Origin: Flammula alnicola
Lineage: Eukaryota > Basidiomycota > Agaricomycetes > Agaricales > Strophariaceae
Length of the DNA stretch: 64,000 bases
Assembly (NCBI GenBank): GCA_015499995.1
Contig: JADNRV010000001.1
Coordinates: 868,001-932,000 of the forward strand
Direction: 5' to 3'
The translations under genes were made by a program, and so were the position numbers. The stretch's first letter is position 1, and each line of letters starts with the position of its first letter. Positions 13,989-28,520 of this stretch are shown here, one piece after another. The notes beneath the pieces were generated by a model. It made no database searches. It had not been told where the DNA came from and saw only the letters and a list, made by a program, of their open reading frames with translations.

Positions 13989-14323
13989 TTCCACCCGTTA
14001 TGTGCTTTCTATTTCAAATCTAGTTATGTGACATTATTTGTTGTTAGTAAGTTTAGCAGTGTTGCCTAAATTGTGCCCAAGCTATGTATATCATGATGTA
14101 TGTTTTTGAGGATAGCATAGATGTACTGTACTTGGAATTCACTTGTAGTTTATCATACTGTATCGGACAAATACTTTTCTGTAGCAGGTTCTGGCGAGAA
14201 TATTCGTTCAAGTGCGGAGTATCGTTCGTTCAAGTGCTTTGATCCGATCACTGACCGCATATGTATGCACGCGTCTGTCCCACAACTCATCCTGTTGTTA
14301 TGATTTGACTGTCTGCTACTATT
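13989..14323. other. Short region between the Pro/Tyr-rich gene and the NDR kinase
   Basis: About 330 bp. It carries the possible extra last exon of the upstream gene (about 14023-14070) and probably the kinase 5' region. No other feature was seen. Confidence 0.4.
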
Positions 14324-16307
<1,984 letters not shown>

Positions 16308-16650
16308 CAAAGGGGTGAATATGAAGTTGGTGCTTATCTCGAAAGCTCCTTTGGGTGGCAACAGCGGAATCGTTGTAGTATTTATCTATCTATCTCTATA
16401 CAAGCTGCTCTAGTTACAATTACCTTGTGGTTTCTCAGAAGGAACAACGTTAACTAGAATGCCAGAGTCCACCTGCAAACGACGCAATAATTCAACACAG
16501 CCGCGGCCCGGCATGCCAACCTTATTTCCTTATCCGACCAAAATTTTGAGCATCCTCTTGTTCCCCGAAATCTTCTTCCGCCAGCTTCCCTGGACAATTT
16601 CATGTTCATGATTTGAATGCAACTTACTTTGTCATACTGATTTTCGTAGG
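16308..16650. other. Intergenic region
   Basis: About 340 bp between the NDR kinase stop and the helicase start. Nothing coding or repetitive is apparent. It should contain the helicase promoter. Confidence 0.45.
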
Positions 16651-19051
16651 ATGTCAGCCTCAACTGCGTTTGCGGGTCTGTGGACCTCTCTTCCTACTCC
16701 TCTTACGTCCTGGATGTAAGTTATGTGCACATCACGCCGTTTTTGAACTGACATTTCCCTGTAGTCTAGAGGTTATTCAATCTATGGGCCACACACAGAT
16801 GACACCAGTTCAAGCATCAACGATACCTCTCTTCATGAAACATAAGGACGTTGTTGTGGAAGCCGTAACTGGTTCTGGAAAGACATTGGCATTTGTGATA
16901 CCCATTCTAGAACGCCTTATACGGCGAGAAACGAAGCTAAAGCAGAATGAGATTGGCGCCCTAATCATCAGTCCCACAAGGCGAGCAAATTCTTTCTGCG
17001 AGCTTCTTTGCTTTTCCTGAAACATTCGTAGGGAACTCGCAACACAAATTCATTCGATATTCGCATTGTTCCTAGCTTCCCAGCCAGATGATGCATTTCC
17101 TCTGCCTTTACTTCTCGTCTCGTCCGAAGAATCCTCTCCTACCCAAGATATTCAAAGATTTCTTTCTAGTGGCGCCGATATTGTGATTGGGACTCCTGGA
17201 AGAATAGACGAGTTCCTCCTTGGAAAAGGCCGAAGTCTGGTTAATGTAAAAGAGTTAGAGGTCTTAGTTTTGGATGAAGCAGATAGGTTCGTCAATTAAT
17301 CGAAACTCAGTTGTATATTTTACTTAATATTAGCTGAAGATTGTTAGATTTGGGGTTTCAAACTATTCTCACTCGCATCATAACCCATCTCCCCAAACAA
17401 CGCCGGACAGGACTCTTCAGTGCCACTATGACGGACGCCGACGCTCTCTCAGAACTGGTTAGGGTGGGCCTTCGAAACCCTGCTCGAATCATAGTTAAAG
17501 TCCAATCAAAGAGGGTGAAGACCAATCCTGATCAAAAGAACGAGGTTATAGAAGAACGTAGGATACCGGCAAAGTGCGTCATCGTCCACGAAAACATTAC
17601 TATTTGCCATTCCAACAGAACTTTAGCTTACAGAACTTTTATATTAATTGCCGGACGTCTGAGAAGTTGACCCAGCTTACTCGAATACTCGCGCATGAGA
17701 TATCTCAGAAGAAATCTTCGCACTTCATAATCTATTTTGCAACATGTGCATGTGTTGATTACTTTTATAAGGTTAATCACAAAATCTCTCATCTGGCACT
17801 TTATCTGATGCAACGTTAGATACTCCCATCTTTGACACGCCCTCAAGCCACATTTTACTCCCTTCATGGCAATTTGACACCCTCTGCTAGGACGCGTACG
17901 CTTGCCGCCTTCTCCTCTTCTCCTTCTTCCTCTTCCTCGACTTCTATCCTTCTTGCCACCGATGTGGCTGCTCGTGGTCTCGACCTTCCTGCCGTTGATG
18001 TTGTCATTCAATTTGACCCACCTACAGACACTAAAACCTTTTCGCATCGTTGTGGTCGTACCGCCAGGGCTGGTCGGAGTGGTACTGCCTATGTCTTGCT
18101 TTGCGGAAGAGAGGTAGAGTTGTGTGGTGGGTCCACAATCACAAACTCATTACTTGTCATTGATGAATTGTCCAGATTTCCTCGGCATACGGAAAATACC
18201 GTTAAAAGAGCGGCCATATTTTACAGGACCAGGAGAGGTTGCCTCGTCGTACGAGAACAACGATCGGCAAGATGACCCAAACGTGGACATATTCCTCGAG
18301 GAAGTTCGGACCTTGCTCAAGACTGATAGAGCTCTTCATGATCAAGTGAGTAGTGGCTCGTACGATCCTGGCATCCTGTTTAAATATGCATTTAGGCCGT
18401 GAAGGCTTTCGTTTCTTTTGTTCGGGCTTACTCGAAGCATGAGGCATCTTACATCTTCCGGATAAAAGACCTCGATCTGGTCGGGCTGGCAAAAACTTTT
18501 GGACTTCTACGACTTCCTAAAATGCCTGAATTGAAGACGGCGAATCGTGAATTATGGCAGGATGCAGACATCTCGGTGAGCCGCCCTTCTATTCTCTTCT
18601 GGAATTATTTTGATACTGTAATTTTTAGTGGGATAGTTTCCGATATGCCGACCAAGCCCAGGAAACGAAGCGGGCCGCAGCAGTCGTTCAGGCTGCTGAA
18701 GCAGGGAGCCGCGAGAGAGAAAGACGTCAATTGGAGGATTTGGAAAAGAAGAAAAGGAATACTGCTTGGAGCGAAACGTCGGACAAGAAGCACGAAAGAG
18801 AGAAGCGAAGAGAGAAGAAAAACCTGAAGAAAAAGTGGCTGAAATCGCAAGATATGGCTGCTGCTCTCGTCTCCGAAGATCAATCAACTGGCAAGAGACG
18901 ACGGGAAGAATTGGATGGTAGCATGGACGAAGAACAAGATCGCGATGACTGGGCTGAACTTGCTAGAGAAGAGAAGATGGCGAAGCGGTTACGCAAGGGG
19001 GAAGTCTCACAAAAAGATTTCGATGCAGAATTTGGAGACCTAAACAACTAG
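16651..19051 (+). CDS. spb4: DEAD-box ATP-dependent RNA helicase (Spb4/DDX55-like)
   Basis: All helicase motifs can be read: Q motif [10 protein letters not shown], motif I AVTGSGKT, Ia PTRELA (formed across an intron), [29 protein letters not shown] and [15 protein letters not shown]. After the core come the Spb4-type C-terminal extension ([20 protein letters not shown], then [18 protein letters not shown]) and a Lys/Glu/Arg-rich tail ending FGDLNN and TAG 19049-19051. Orthologues act in the nucleolus on 27S pre-rRNA during 60S subunit assembly. The start ATG at 16651 gives [14 protein letters not shown] before the first intron. The intron at 16981-17031 seems to use a GC donor. Confidence 0.92.
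16981..17031 (+). other. GC-AG intron in the helicase gene
   Basis: The exon ends CCCACAAG and the intron begins GCGAGC, ending TTCGTAG before GGAACTCGCA. The join rebuilds the invariant motif Ia, PTRELA, so the boundaries are well fixed. No GT donor occurs at the junction. Confidence 0.8.
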
Positions 19052-19263
19052 CATCAGACCTTTTCATATACTACGAATGTTCGCAGTAACCATTAACGTC
19101 GGTTTCTAACCATTCGAGCCCAAAAAATCATCTCATTTCTAAAAGATGTTTTATGGAATGCAGTAAGATAGATTATCAGTCCTTGTATTGATACAGTTAA
19201 TCTGATCGTGAGTAATAAGACACAAAACGAATTCGAGTGGCTACAGATCTTAAGTATTGAAAT

Positions 19264-22200
19264 TTATCTATAAATATCATGTAGGTGCTGTGTTCTTCTT
19301 ACACGGAGTAAGGGCTTCATCTGTTGGTAGATGAGTGAAAGTGCCAATATTGCGAGCATTAATTGACTTACCATTTCAACAAACACAGGAAGCAGCTGGG
19401 GGATATGCTGCAACTCTGGAGGCTTCAATGTAGCGTCAGGTTTCTTCTTCGAATTCTTGAGCACTTGCGGCTTTGGTGGTCCGTTGGTTCGCAGCTGCGG
19501 TGGTTGTGTCTGTGGGCGGGATTGTGGATGTAATTGCGGTGACTGCGGCGGCGGTGATAGGTGATCCTTCATGGGTACAGGCGGTGGACTTCGTTCATTT
19601 GTTTCTGGGATAGTTGGGCTAGGAGGAAGAGGTCTGGATGGTGCAGGATATGCACTCTTTGATGGTGTAGGGAGCGGAGGAACAGGCGGCACGTCCTGAC
19701 TCCGTCTCGACAGAGACAAACTGCTCATCGAAAAGTTCATAGATTTCGTTCTTTTCAAAGAAAACGATCGCTTGCGCTTCGGAGGAGGGTGTTGTGCCTG
19801 TGATTGGACAAGTGTGCTTGATAAGCAACCGACTGTGACTGGTGTTGGCTGTGTTGAGGCGCGACATTGCGATGGTGTCGATTCTGCCGATGGTCAACCG
19901 GAGGCAGAGGTCTTGGCTGTGAAGGTGACATTGGGGCGGCAGATATGGGTTGCTTTTGCCTCGGATTCTGACTACTATTGTCCGACTCCTCTGACTCGTC
20001 TTCACTGCCCGTTTCGTATTCGCTAGAGGAATACTCTTCACTGCTCGACTCTTCATCGGTCTGCTCCGCTGCCAGATCAATTGCATCGCCCGTGACGAGG
20101 TCGCCAAAACTGATTTCTCCAACGACGCCATTGACAAGTGCTTGCGTGGCCTCATCTTCGGCGTCCGCTTCGTTCGAATGTGCCCTTCCAAAACGTCGAC
20201 GGATCTTGTCTTCATAGAGAACTTTCAGCTTGTAATGGTATTGGGCAATCTTGTCGACCTCAGCGAGTATATTGGTCCGATCAGGGCCGGTATGTGGTAA
20301 AAGGAATTCAAGGCTGACAGGACTACCTAGCCCTTCGCGTATAACCGTCAGGAAGAGCTCGATCCAGTGCATGAGACTGTCAAACAGGCCTTCGCCTTTG
20401 GAGTGCACCTTGTGAACGAAGTTATAGAACGACTGCTCGTGGCGTTGCATGAGATCCATAAATGCCTGCACTGTCAAGTGTGGATCATCTTGACTGACTA
20501 AAATACACATCAATGTCTAGTGTCTTACTGAGAAAAACAGAAGAAACTTACGCTCTTCTACTTGCTCGACAGTCTTGATGAGATCATTTACAAAGTTTTG
20601 CAAGTCGTTAAGCGAGTCCGCTATGCTTGCTGCCCGATACACTTGTGCCAAAGGAGAATAAAAGATGGTAATGATGTCTTTCAAAAGCTCCGAAGTAAAT
20701 CCCTGAAACGCAGATAAATAGGAATAATGTTATGATGCCACGTAAATCTCCAGAACTGACCTCAAAAATCAATTCTATTAACTGCTCGCGATCTTTCAGC
20801 CTTGAATACAACTGTGCAAGAATCTTCAAGTCTTCAAGTAGCCATGCATCTTCATCTTGCGGTCCATCGTCATCGTCTGAATCCGCCAAAGTCGCCTTAT
20901 GCTTCAAATAAATTATATGCGCTCTATGCGCGCGAGCAAGTCGATGCATCTGCACTCGAGATAGGACGGGTTCTTCTGCCGATCGCAGAACAATTGTGAT
21001 GATATTCATTTGCTCAGCGGCTAACCCGAAAACTGTCAGCATTCGAAACCAGAAGGTGAAGTGCAAGAACTGACCAGCATCAGCCTTAAGCATAGCTTGA
21101 ATTTCGCGAGGCGCATAGACAAATTGGCGGATTTTTGCACACATGATGGGGTCATCCACCTTGTCTTTCACCGCCTCTATCTCCTCTTCGAGTGCTTTGA
21201 CCTCCTCCGCCAACGAGCTGGTGAACATCCTGCACGGCATAACCATCAAACAAAGGCCAAGAGTATTAGAGCCGATTCAATCTTACCGCTGTAGCAGACT
21301 CCGGCCACCAAACGGTTGCGCAAGAAACAGATCTAGGACACCTGCTCGACCCTATGAGAAAAAGTAACGACGAAATAGATTTAGCGAAAATGACGCACTC
21401 CGTATCATGCTGACCGGGTTCGTGATCTTAAGTGTGGTTCTAAGCATAAAGTAAGGCATCAGTCCGTGGATACGCTTAAGGCCAGCAAATGTCTCCGAGG
21501 CATCATCGGATGCAACAAACATATGAAACACGGTGGACGCGAGACTGCCAAAAGATTAATGATCAGAAAAGATGATATTGGAACGGTGCTGACGATATTC
21601 GTGCCCACTCTACAACTGCTTGATAATTCGCGGGAAGGCCTCGGATATTAGGCGTGACCTTGATAGTTCCAAAAACACGAGTAAGTCCGTCTATCGAGGG
21701 AAAAATATAAGATTAAACGGGGGGAGATTGAGATAATAAAGCAAATAATACCTTTGCCCATGATATCACCCTTGACGCTCTTAACAGCCTCTCGGAGTCC
21801 ATCTACACGACTAGCAACCTCCTTTGCAAACTTCTTCCTTCCTTCGTCTCTCATTTTGTCAGCCTCTTCTCTTCTCCTGGCGTCTTCCAGTTCAACAGCG
21901 GTCAATGTGGTTGGTCCTGATAGTAAGAAAGACCGGAGAACGGGAGAAGACGCGATAGTTGAAGAAGCAAGCAATGAATTGAGATAAGACCTCAGCGTGA
22001 GGCGATTCTTCTCCCGAGTAAGACGAGAGGGTGCTGATGTGTAGGTATCTTGTTCGTCGTTGAATGTTGACACTGTGGATGTTTGTGAAAGAGGAGAAGG
22101 GCTCATTGGAGGTCGGGAGGCTGATGGCGACATCGGTGGCGCTGTCACAAAAGTTTTATCCTTGGCTGGCGGAGGACGGATCTCCTCCTGAGGGTTGGCT

Positions 22201-23067
22201 TTCGAGAGCTAGATGCGATCGCAAGTATTGTGAGTAAGAGAGATGATTGTGGTATAGCACCACACACCTCTGAGGCAAGGGTTCGGAAATCACCATAACG
22301 TCTAGACACATACACGTCGGGATATCGAGAGCGCCTGGTTCGTATAATAAATTCCTATTATTTAAGAAGGTGAACAGACGATCTAGCAGCATGGTATTGA
22401 AACGTACTTCGTGAGCCCGACTGCGCATCCGGCCCTTATCCACGACTGTTCTTACGCCGATGACGTTGACCTCGAAGAAATCTCTCGCCTTTGCAAGACG
22501 CGCCTGGCGCTTCTTTGCTAGAACTTCGAGTCTGTCTAAATCGGCCTGGGTCAAGCGGACTACCTCCTCCGACTCGACCAACTTTGTTGCAGCGTTCACG
22601 AAAAGCGATAGGTTTCGCTCCACTTTGGAAAGTAATTTCTTGCGTGTTTGTTGTTCCGATTCGCCATCATCGAGAACGGAGGTTGAAGAGATGTTGCGAG
22701 CGACGACGGCGTTGACAAACGGCTGCAGCTTCTGGGAATAGAAGTCCTTAGGGGCAGCCGCCATGAAAGGAAATGTAAGCACGAATTGTCGGAAAATATA
22801 GCGCAGGAATGGTAGATCCAGTGGCGGGGTGTTCTTTGGAGGAGGTGTAAAGGGTGGTCCGAGATATGAGAGCGTTGAAACATTTTCAGGGCCTTCTGTG
22901 GTTATGAGGTCAAGTTCTCGGGTAAACTGGAGCTGAACAAGATATTTTTTGAGGTAATGAGCGCGCAGAGGTGTGAGATCGGATGAATTGTCGCTTTCAG
23001 GTTCGTCGTTATCGTGTTGCTGTGAATCTGGACTGTCTAGAGAAGGAGGAGGAACGGGCGATTCCAT
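19264..23067 (-). CDS. PX-domain protein (Lec1/Ypr097w-like, with PX-associated and DUF3818-type regions)
   Basis: It starts MESPVPPPSLDSPDSQQHDN at 23067. An N-terminal PX-associated helical region precedes the PX domain (FFEVNVIGVRTVV, EFIIRTRRSRYPDVYVSRRY, then GDFRTLASEL). A long helical region follows (VLDLFLAQPFGGRSLLQRMF, IIYLKHKATLADSDDDDGPQ, DDPHLTVQAFMDLMQRHEQS), as in the yeast Ypr097w/Lec1 family, then an acidic Ser/Glu stretch and a Pro-rich tail with SH3-ligand-like PPVPPLP. PX domains bind phosphoinositides, so a peripheral membrane role is expected. The join near 19810-19880, where the frame changes from the His/Gln-rich part to HPPPKRKRSFSLKRT, needs an intron with a weak donor or a frame error. 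The C-terminus after the last intron is LLRVRRTQHLHDIYR. Confidence 0.75.
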
Positions 23068-23254
23068 GCTGCACTGAGAGAGAGCAGAGCAGGGTTAGAT
23101 AGATAATACTTACAACGTCATTTGTTATGTGTCAGGGACTCAACAGCCTAAACAGCATCCCATGACCTTACTGCGGCTAAAGGACAATCATGAGCTTCCT
23201 CTCTGTCATATATCTAACGAAACATGGCTACTGCCAAATCTCTCATAGTTTACA
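23068..23254. promoter_or_regulatory. Short divergent promoter, PX-domain gene and P450
   Basis: Under 190 bp separate the minus-strand PX-domain start from the likely P450 start, so both promoters must overlap here. The exact P450 start is unsettled. No specific sites were assigned. Confidence 0.4.
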
Positions 23255-24712
23255 ATGTCCCCGACATTGCTAGCAGACGCGCAATCCTTGCGCTTCATTG
23301 AGCCCCGCTACTTGCTTTTTGGTCTCGTAGGCATGTTCCACTTTTCTAGAACGTCCATGTTCATCGTCTTACACTCGCCTTTGTAGCCTATGGGGCATAC
23401 CTGATAATGCACCAGCTGTTCTTCTGGCCTTATTTTCTGTCTCCTCTCAGGAATGTCCCAGGTCCGCCTTTGGGAAACCCACTTCTCGGCCAATCCCCAA
23501 TTATCATTAAGAGCGAGACCGGTATCCCTCAACGCGAATGGGTCAAGCAACATGGCCCAGTGGTTCGCGTCGTAGGCCCGATCGGCATCGAGAGGTTAAT
23601 TTTCATGAAGCCAGAGGCATTGCACCAGATCCTGGTCAAAGATTGGTTGGATTACCCAAGAGTGCGTATTCAGATCTTGTCTTTTGCCGCTTGTACTTAC
23701 CGGTCTTGGCAGCCCAACTTTCTTCGAAATATCCTTGGTCTGGCTACAGGCTATGGGTTGCTGACTGTCACAGGAAATGACCACAAGCAGATGCGAAAGG
23801 CCATGAATCCTGCATTCTCCATCCCTAATCTCATGAGTCGTCAGTACCACGTCTGCTCGTGTCTGTCCTTGTCCTCCCTGAAGCCCTCTCATAGAAATCC
23901 CAATGTATTTTGAGCCCATTGATGGGTATGTACGCTCAACATCTTGCGTTTTCCATGTTTCTTACCATCGCATTCCTTCTATATTAGCCTGGTGAACATT
24001 TTGAACGAAGAATTAGATGCTGAAAAGCACCCTGAGAGAGGCAAGGAAATTCACGTATATGAGTGGAGTAAGTCGCATGCAATTGCAGACAGTAAACTGG
24101 CCCTCCCCCAAGCTTTGACTGACTTCCATGTTTTCCAGTGAGCAAGGTGACACTGGACATCATATGTGAGACTGCGTTTGGATATAAAGCGGATTCGTTG
24201 CACAACCCACACAATGAATTGGCCGAAGCTTATGAGCTCCTGCTCAGTCTTCAGTCAGGTATTTACTTCGCGCGATGCATCCAATATATCTGCCGCTCAT
24301 CGATGATGCAGGCCCCAACCTCGCGAAACTCATACTTCTCGTTTCTTTACCCGGATGGCCTCGATTGCTCGCCTCGGATTGGGCATACCATCACCGCCAT
24401 TGGCTGGCAAAAATCCCGTTTTTCTGTAAGTTGCAGACCCCTTTCTTTCTTTTTCTCGGCGCGCGATCGAAGGCATTTAATGCACATTATTGATGATGAT
24501 GTTCCTTCAGCCGCCGTAAGCCAGTTCATTGACGCCATGTACCGCATTCGAAAACTCTCTCTGCGCATGCTCGACGAGAAAATGAAGGACTCTAATCTGA
24601 TTTTGAATGACTCTGATGCCAAGAGGGATATTATGAGTATACTCGTTCGTGCGCGAAAAGGGAGCTCGATGGAGGGAAAGGAGGGTATGCGATGAGCGAT
24701 CGCGCGATGATG

Positions 24713-25869
24713 CCCAGTCAAAACCCCGTGGTTGAGAGCGGTTGAGATCGGTTGAGAGCGACACGACCGACCTCAACAGATGTCAACCGAAAATCTGGAC
24801 TGGAGCAGATGAAGAATGGTTGAGAATGGTTCAAAAATGTTGAGATCGGATTTCGAGAGGTTGTCACCGGTTAAAATCTGTGAAAATCTGTTTGCAGCTG
24901 CGCACCATCAGGGGAATTCAGGTATTTAAAATTCGTTTGATTTTCATAAATTATGCTGCAATTGAAACAGATCTGAACCGATTGTACAAGATAATATAGT
25001 CGCTGTAGACCCAATTCCGTCCTGCCCCATCCACATGCCATAGTATACCCTCCACCCAGCTTTTGATGGCCTTCTTGCCCTGTCCGTCTCCAAATCCCCC
25101 ACAATCTAACCGTCCTCACGCAAGAAGATTGAGTCGTGCTGGATACTGCTAATAAAAACATCAGTTACAAGAACAAAAATCCAGACATGAGAGCAGAACG
25201 AACCTAAAAGCTTTATACCCATTGCCAAGATTGACGACCAGTGCTAATAAGTACTGTGGACACCAGGCTGAATAGAGAAGGTTAGATACTTTATATGTAT
25301 GCTGGGGAGGGAGAAACTTACTATGGTGCTGAAATCACGCGGAATTTCGAAGGCTCTGTCAGTGTTGTATCGGATTGGAGGGAGAGTACGACGAGTCTCG
25401 GTCAGTCTAAGATATTCAATGCATAGTGCGTACACATTCATGTGATTATGACAATCATTATGTCCACATGTGGTTTGAATATATGGGAGGGAGGATGAGG
25501 GAAGGGCTGGGAGGAGGGAATAGGCGAGGGAAGAGCGGGGGGGGGGAGATTGTGGTAAGAGACAAGGGAGGCAGTTGGAACTTTTGAGAAATTTTGATTG
25601 CACAATCCCGGTCACGCGCATAGGAAGAATTACAAATGCGAAGTCCAAGCAGATTCAAGCTCATTCTAGTTCAAAGTTGGAATGTGGAAGAGTTTGCACA
25701 GTTGTAAATATATTTCCGACACAGTGAGCAAATAAAAGGCACGTTTGGAGGCATTTGGGTTGCTAAATTTGTTTTTGTAACCGGAGACAGCAGATGTCAA
25801 CCGATTTCATCTGTATAAAACGATCCCAACACATCAGAACCGATCTCAACAGAGCGGCTTTTGACTGGG
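24713..25869. mobile_element. Non-autonomous DNA transposon inserted in the P450
   Basis: The ends are inverted repeats: CCCAGTCAAAA at 24713 and TTTTGACTGGG ending at 25869. GATGATG is duplicated on both sides (24706-24712 and 25870-25876). Just inside both ends the motif GTTGAGA(T)CGGTT recurs in opposite orientation, several times on the left. No transposase motif or long credible frame was found in the 1157 bp, so it is probably mobilised in trans. A 7-bp target site does not fix the superfamily; Mutator-like or other 7-9 bp families are possible. Its clean excision frame makes it a recent insertion. Confidence 0.9.
25485..25546 (+). other. Purine tract with G-quadruplex potential, inside the transposon
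   Basis: From 25485 the plus strand carries GGGAGGGAGGATGAGGG, then GGGCTGGGAGGAGGG and, further on, a run of about ten G. At least four G3 runs with loops of 1-7 nt meet the usual G-quadruplex pattern. Confidence 0.7.
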
Positions 25870-28322
25870 GATGATGGACCAAGTGGTTAGTCGGAGCACG
25901 ATATGGCCATTGCACTACTTGAATCAGTCATACAGCTTACATTCCTCGGCGCTGGACATGAAACTACCGCGTCTGGACTGACTTGGGTACGTTCTGACAC
26001 ATATCAAACTGCTAAAGACAAGTCTTAGAGTGCTTATACCCTGATCGCAGACACTGTGGCACCTCTCAAATAACCCCGAGGTACAACGGCGTCTCCGTGA
26101 AGAGCTCATGCCGGTCTTTGCAGAAAATGCGCACCCTGACTACCGGACACTGAAAGACCTCCAATTTCTCGATTGCGTTGTGTAAGCTATTTTACATGTA
26201 TCTAAAATACCGCTTAACAAGCATATTCGGTCGCCGATCCACAGCATGGAAAGTCTGCGCGTCATGCCGCCGGTTCCGATGACGGTACGCGTCGCAGCGA
26301 AGACGGACTACATCGACGGGATGCTGGTACCCAAGGGGACGCTCTTCTACATACCCGTCAGTCCTTCAACCTCCCGTCGTCTTGCTTATGTCGTCATTCA
26401 TTTCCCTTTTTTAGATACGTGTGGTCAACACCTGGAAAGATATCTGGGGCGAGGATGCTGAGCAGTAAATTTCATTCATCTAGAACGCCTCTTGAAGCAT
26501 AATATGTGACATTGCTTTGCCATTTAGGTTCAATCCGCAGCGATGGCTGAACCTCCCGAAGAATTATCACCCAGCATTCTCGATGCTCTCTTTCATCGCC
26601 GGCCCACATGCGTGTATCGGGAAGACCATGTCCATCATAGAGATGAAAGCCGTCCTAGCGTCTGTATCTTTTCTGCTTTGAGAAATAATTTGTCCCGCCT
26701 AAACTTACTCCTGTTGCAGTGCCTTGATTGTCAACTTTGAATTCGAGCCTGCCTTCGCAGGGCAAGTCGCTAAGCCTGCAGCTGCGATTACCATAAGTGA
26801 GCACAGAGCTGCATCATATCGTAAGATGTCACCCGACTGACCACGCTGTGAATCTTCCTCTCTGTGTCCCATGTTGCAGAGCCTACCGATGGGATGCCAC
26901 TTCACATACGGAGGGTCTTGAATCCACCGACACGCGTTCATCCCAGCACTCCGTGATCATCTGCCCTAACGCACAATTCGCGCGGGCCTTCAGCGTCGGA
27001 CCGACCATCTCCCACATGCCCGGACATTCTGTCCAGATCCTCGCCTTCTTCCCCGTTCTTTTTCTCCTGTACACTAATATCCTGCAGTGGACCTATCGAA
27101 TGAAGTAAATGACCCCTTTCGAAGAAGGTACATCCCTCTCTCGGTCAGTTGAAAACAGTCAGCAAATGGACACAGCTGTCGTGTCCTGAGCCCAAGCCTG
27201 TCCAAATGCCCAGACAGGGCTTGATAGTGACAGACATACCAGCTGGGATATTTTGCGCATCGATGTTGACCGGTGACCTATACTGACACCAAACACAGAC
27301 TCTTGGAAAGAGTTGAGACCGATATCGTTCGGGTCCCTAATCTTTCACATTGTCAAGGGATGAGCGCTGAGCTGTCGATCGCTTCAAACGTTCCGTTGTC
27401 GGAGTCGCGCACGCGCAAAAAAGTTTCACTACGTCCGCGATGCCGCGCAGCGCAGCTGTTTTCTTGAAATCGTTGTGATTCACCCGCGCGTTCGTAGACG
27501 CGATCACGGCCAGTTGGGATCACATCGGACAGATCTTTTTGGGGTCTGACTGGATGGCGCTGACGCTACGTCGTTGTATTCAGGACGGTTCCGATTGGAA
27601 AATCCGAGATACGTGAGGGCGTCTGACTGGAGGGTCGGAGAGGAGAGACCAGACAAACCCTTTTTACGTACGTCAAGAGACGTCAAGGCGCGCACAGAGC
27701 GCAACGTTCCTCGGCTGATTATCATAACGATGGTACCGCTCATGGAATTTATGGTAAGTGTATTTCAACGCTAAGTAAGTGTTCATGAATATCGTATGTA
27801 AGACGCGTAAAACCAGTTTCTATACTAGAACGTTGAAATAGAAAATGGCAAGAGGATAGGATCCAGAGAACAGCCAGACAGACTGACGGCGGATAGAAAA
27901 ATCCAAAAAGGCAATCGATGAGATTGGACTCAGCTCTGGATCGAGAAACGTGTTATTGAATGCATCGAAAATGGGAAGTACACACGGTAACAGCGAAAAA
28001 ATATTCGAATAGCAAGGTTGATAGCAAGGATAATAAAGATAGCAGTAGCAATTTTAAACCCGAAAAGCAAACTCGAAAACAGCTAGCAGTGAACAGCGAA
28101 AAAAAAAAGCAAACGATATTGGTGCGTGGTTGGTCCGCTGCCTCCCTTCCCCCCAACTCCGTGGTTTGCAGTAGGTACAAGGTACAAGAAAGATGAAAGG
28201 ACGAAAGGACGAAAGTTCAAGAAGAGGAACGAGGTCGACGTTGAAGTTAAACAAGATGAATGAATGAACCAGGAGACAGGGACGAGGACGAGGGGTTGAA
28301 ATTATAAAAAAGGTATCGATGA

Positions 28323-28425
28323 TGCTAATGGATGGATGGATGTGAGATAGATGCTAGTAAGTAGTAGATGGATGTAAAGATGATGTGTGAATGAATAGTG
28401 GATGGATGGATGGACGATGAACAAA
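28323..28425. repeat. ATGG-rich microsatellite
   Basis: Interrupted runs of ATGG/GATG (for example TGGATGGATGGATG) recur over about 100 bp on the plus strand. The minus-strand translation looks like a hydrophobic protein only because of this composition. Confidence 0.7.
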
Positions 28426-28520
28426 TTGGTATGGATGTAGCAGTGCAAGCGCCAGAGGATGGAGTGAGAGATGGAAGTTACCGAACAGCAAACGAGAGCA
28501 AGCAGGTGGACCACGACGAG

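Larger units (their letters stand above)
23255..26956 (+). pseudogene. Cytochrome P450 interrupted by a DNA transposon
   Basis: Read across introns it is a complete fungal class II P450: hydrophobic N-terminus, proline hinge (NVPGPPLGNP), helix C region, I-helix FLGAGHETTASGLTW, K-helix ESLRVMPP (ExxR) and the haem loop FIAGPHACIG with its Cys ligand. It ends TRVHPSTP and TGA. The exon reading SDRAMM|DQV is split by a 1157-bp element (24713-25869) flanked by GATGATG on both sides; removing it and one copy of the duplication restores MMDQV and the next splice site. A second lesion, one base missing near 24686, shifts EGKEG out of frame with YAMSDRAMM. The first exon is also unclear: MSPTLLADAQSLRFIEPRYL at 23255 does not join in frame with the next part. 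As assembled it cannot make a full enzyme. The substrate is unknown. Confidence 0.88.

Noticed and set aside
24871..25161. 96-codon minus-strand frame in the transposon
   Set aside because: No transposase motif, no DDE/D catalytic pattern and no continuation; not enough to call a gene.
27270..27760. Possible gene in the stretch after the P450
   Set aside because: Frames are short, lack motifs and cannot be joined by splice signals; left as gene-poor DNA.
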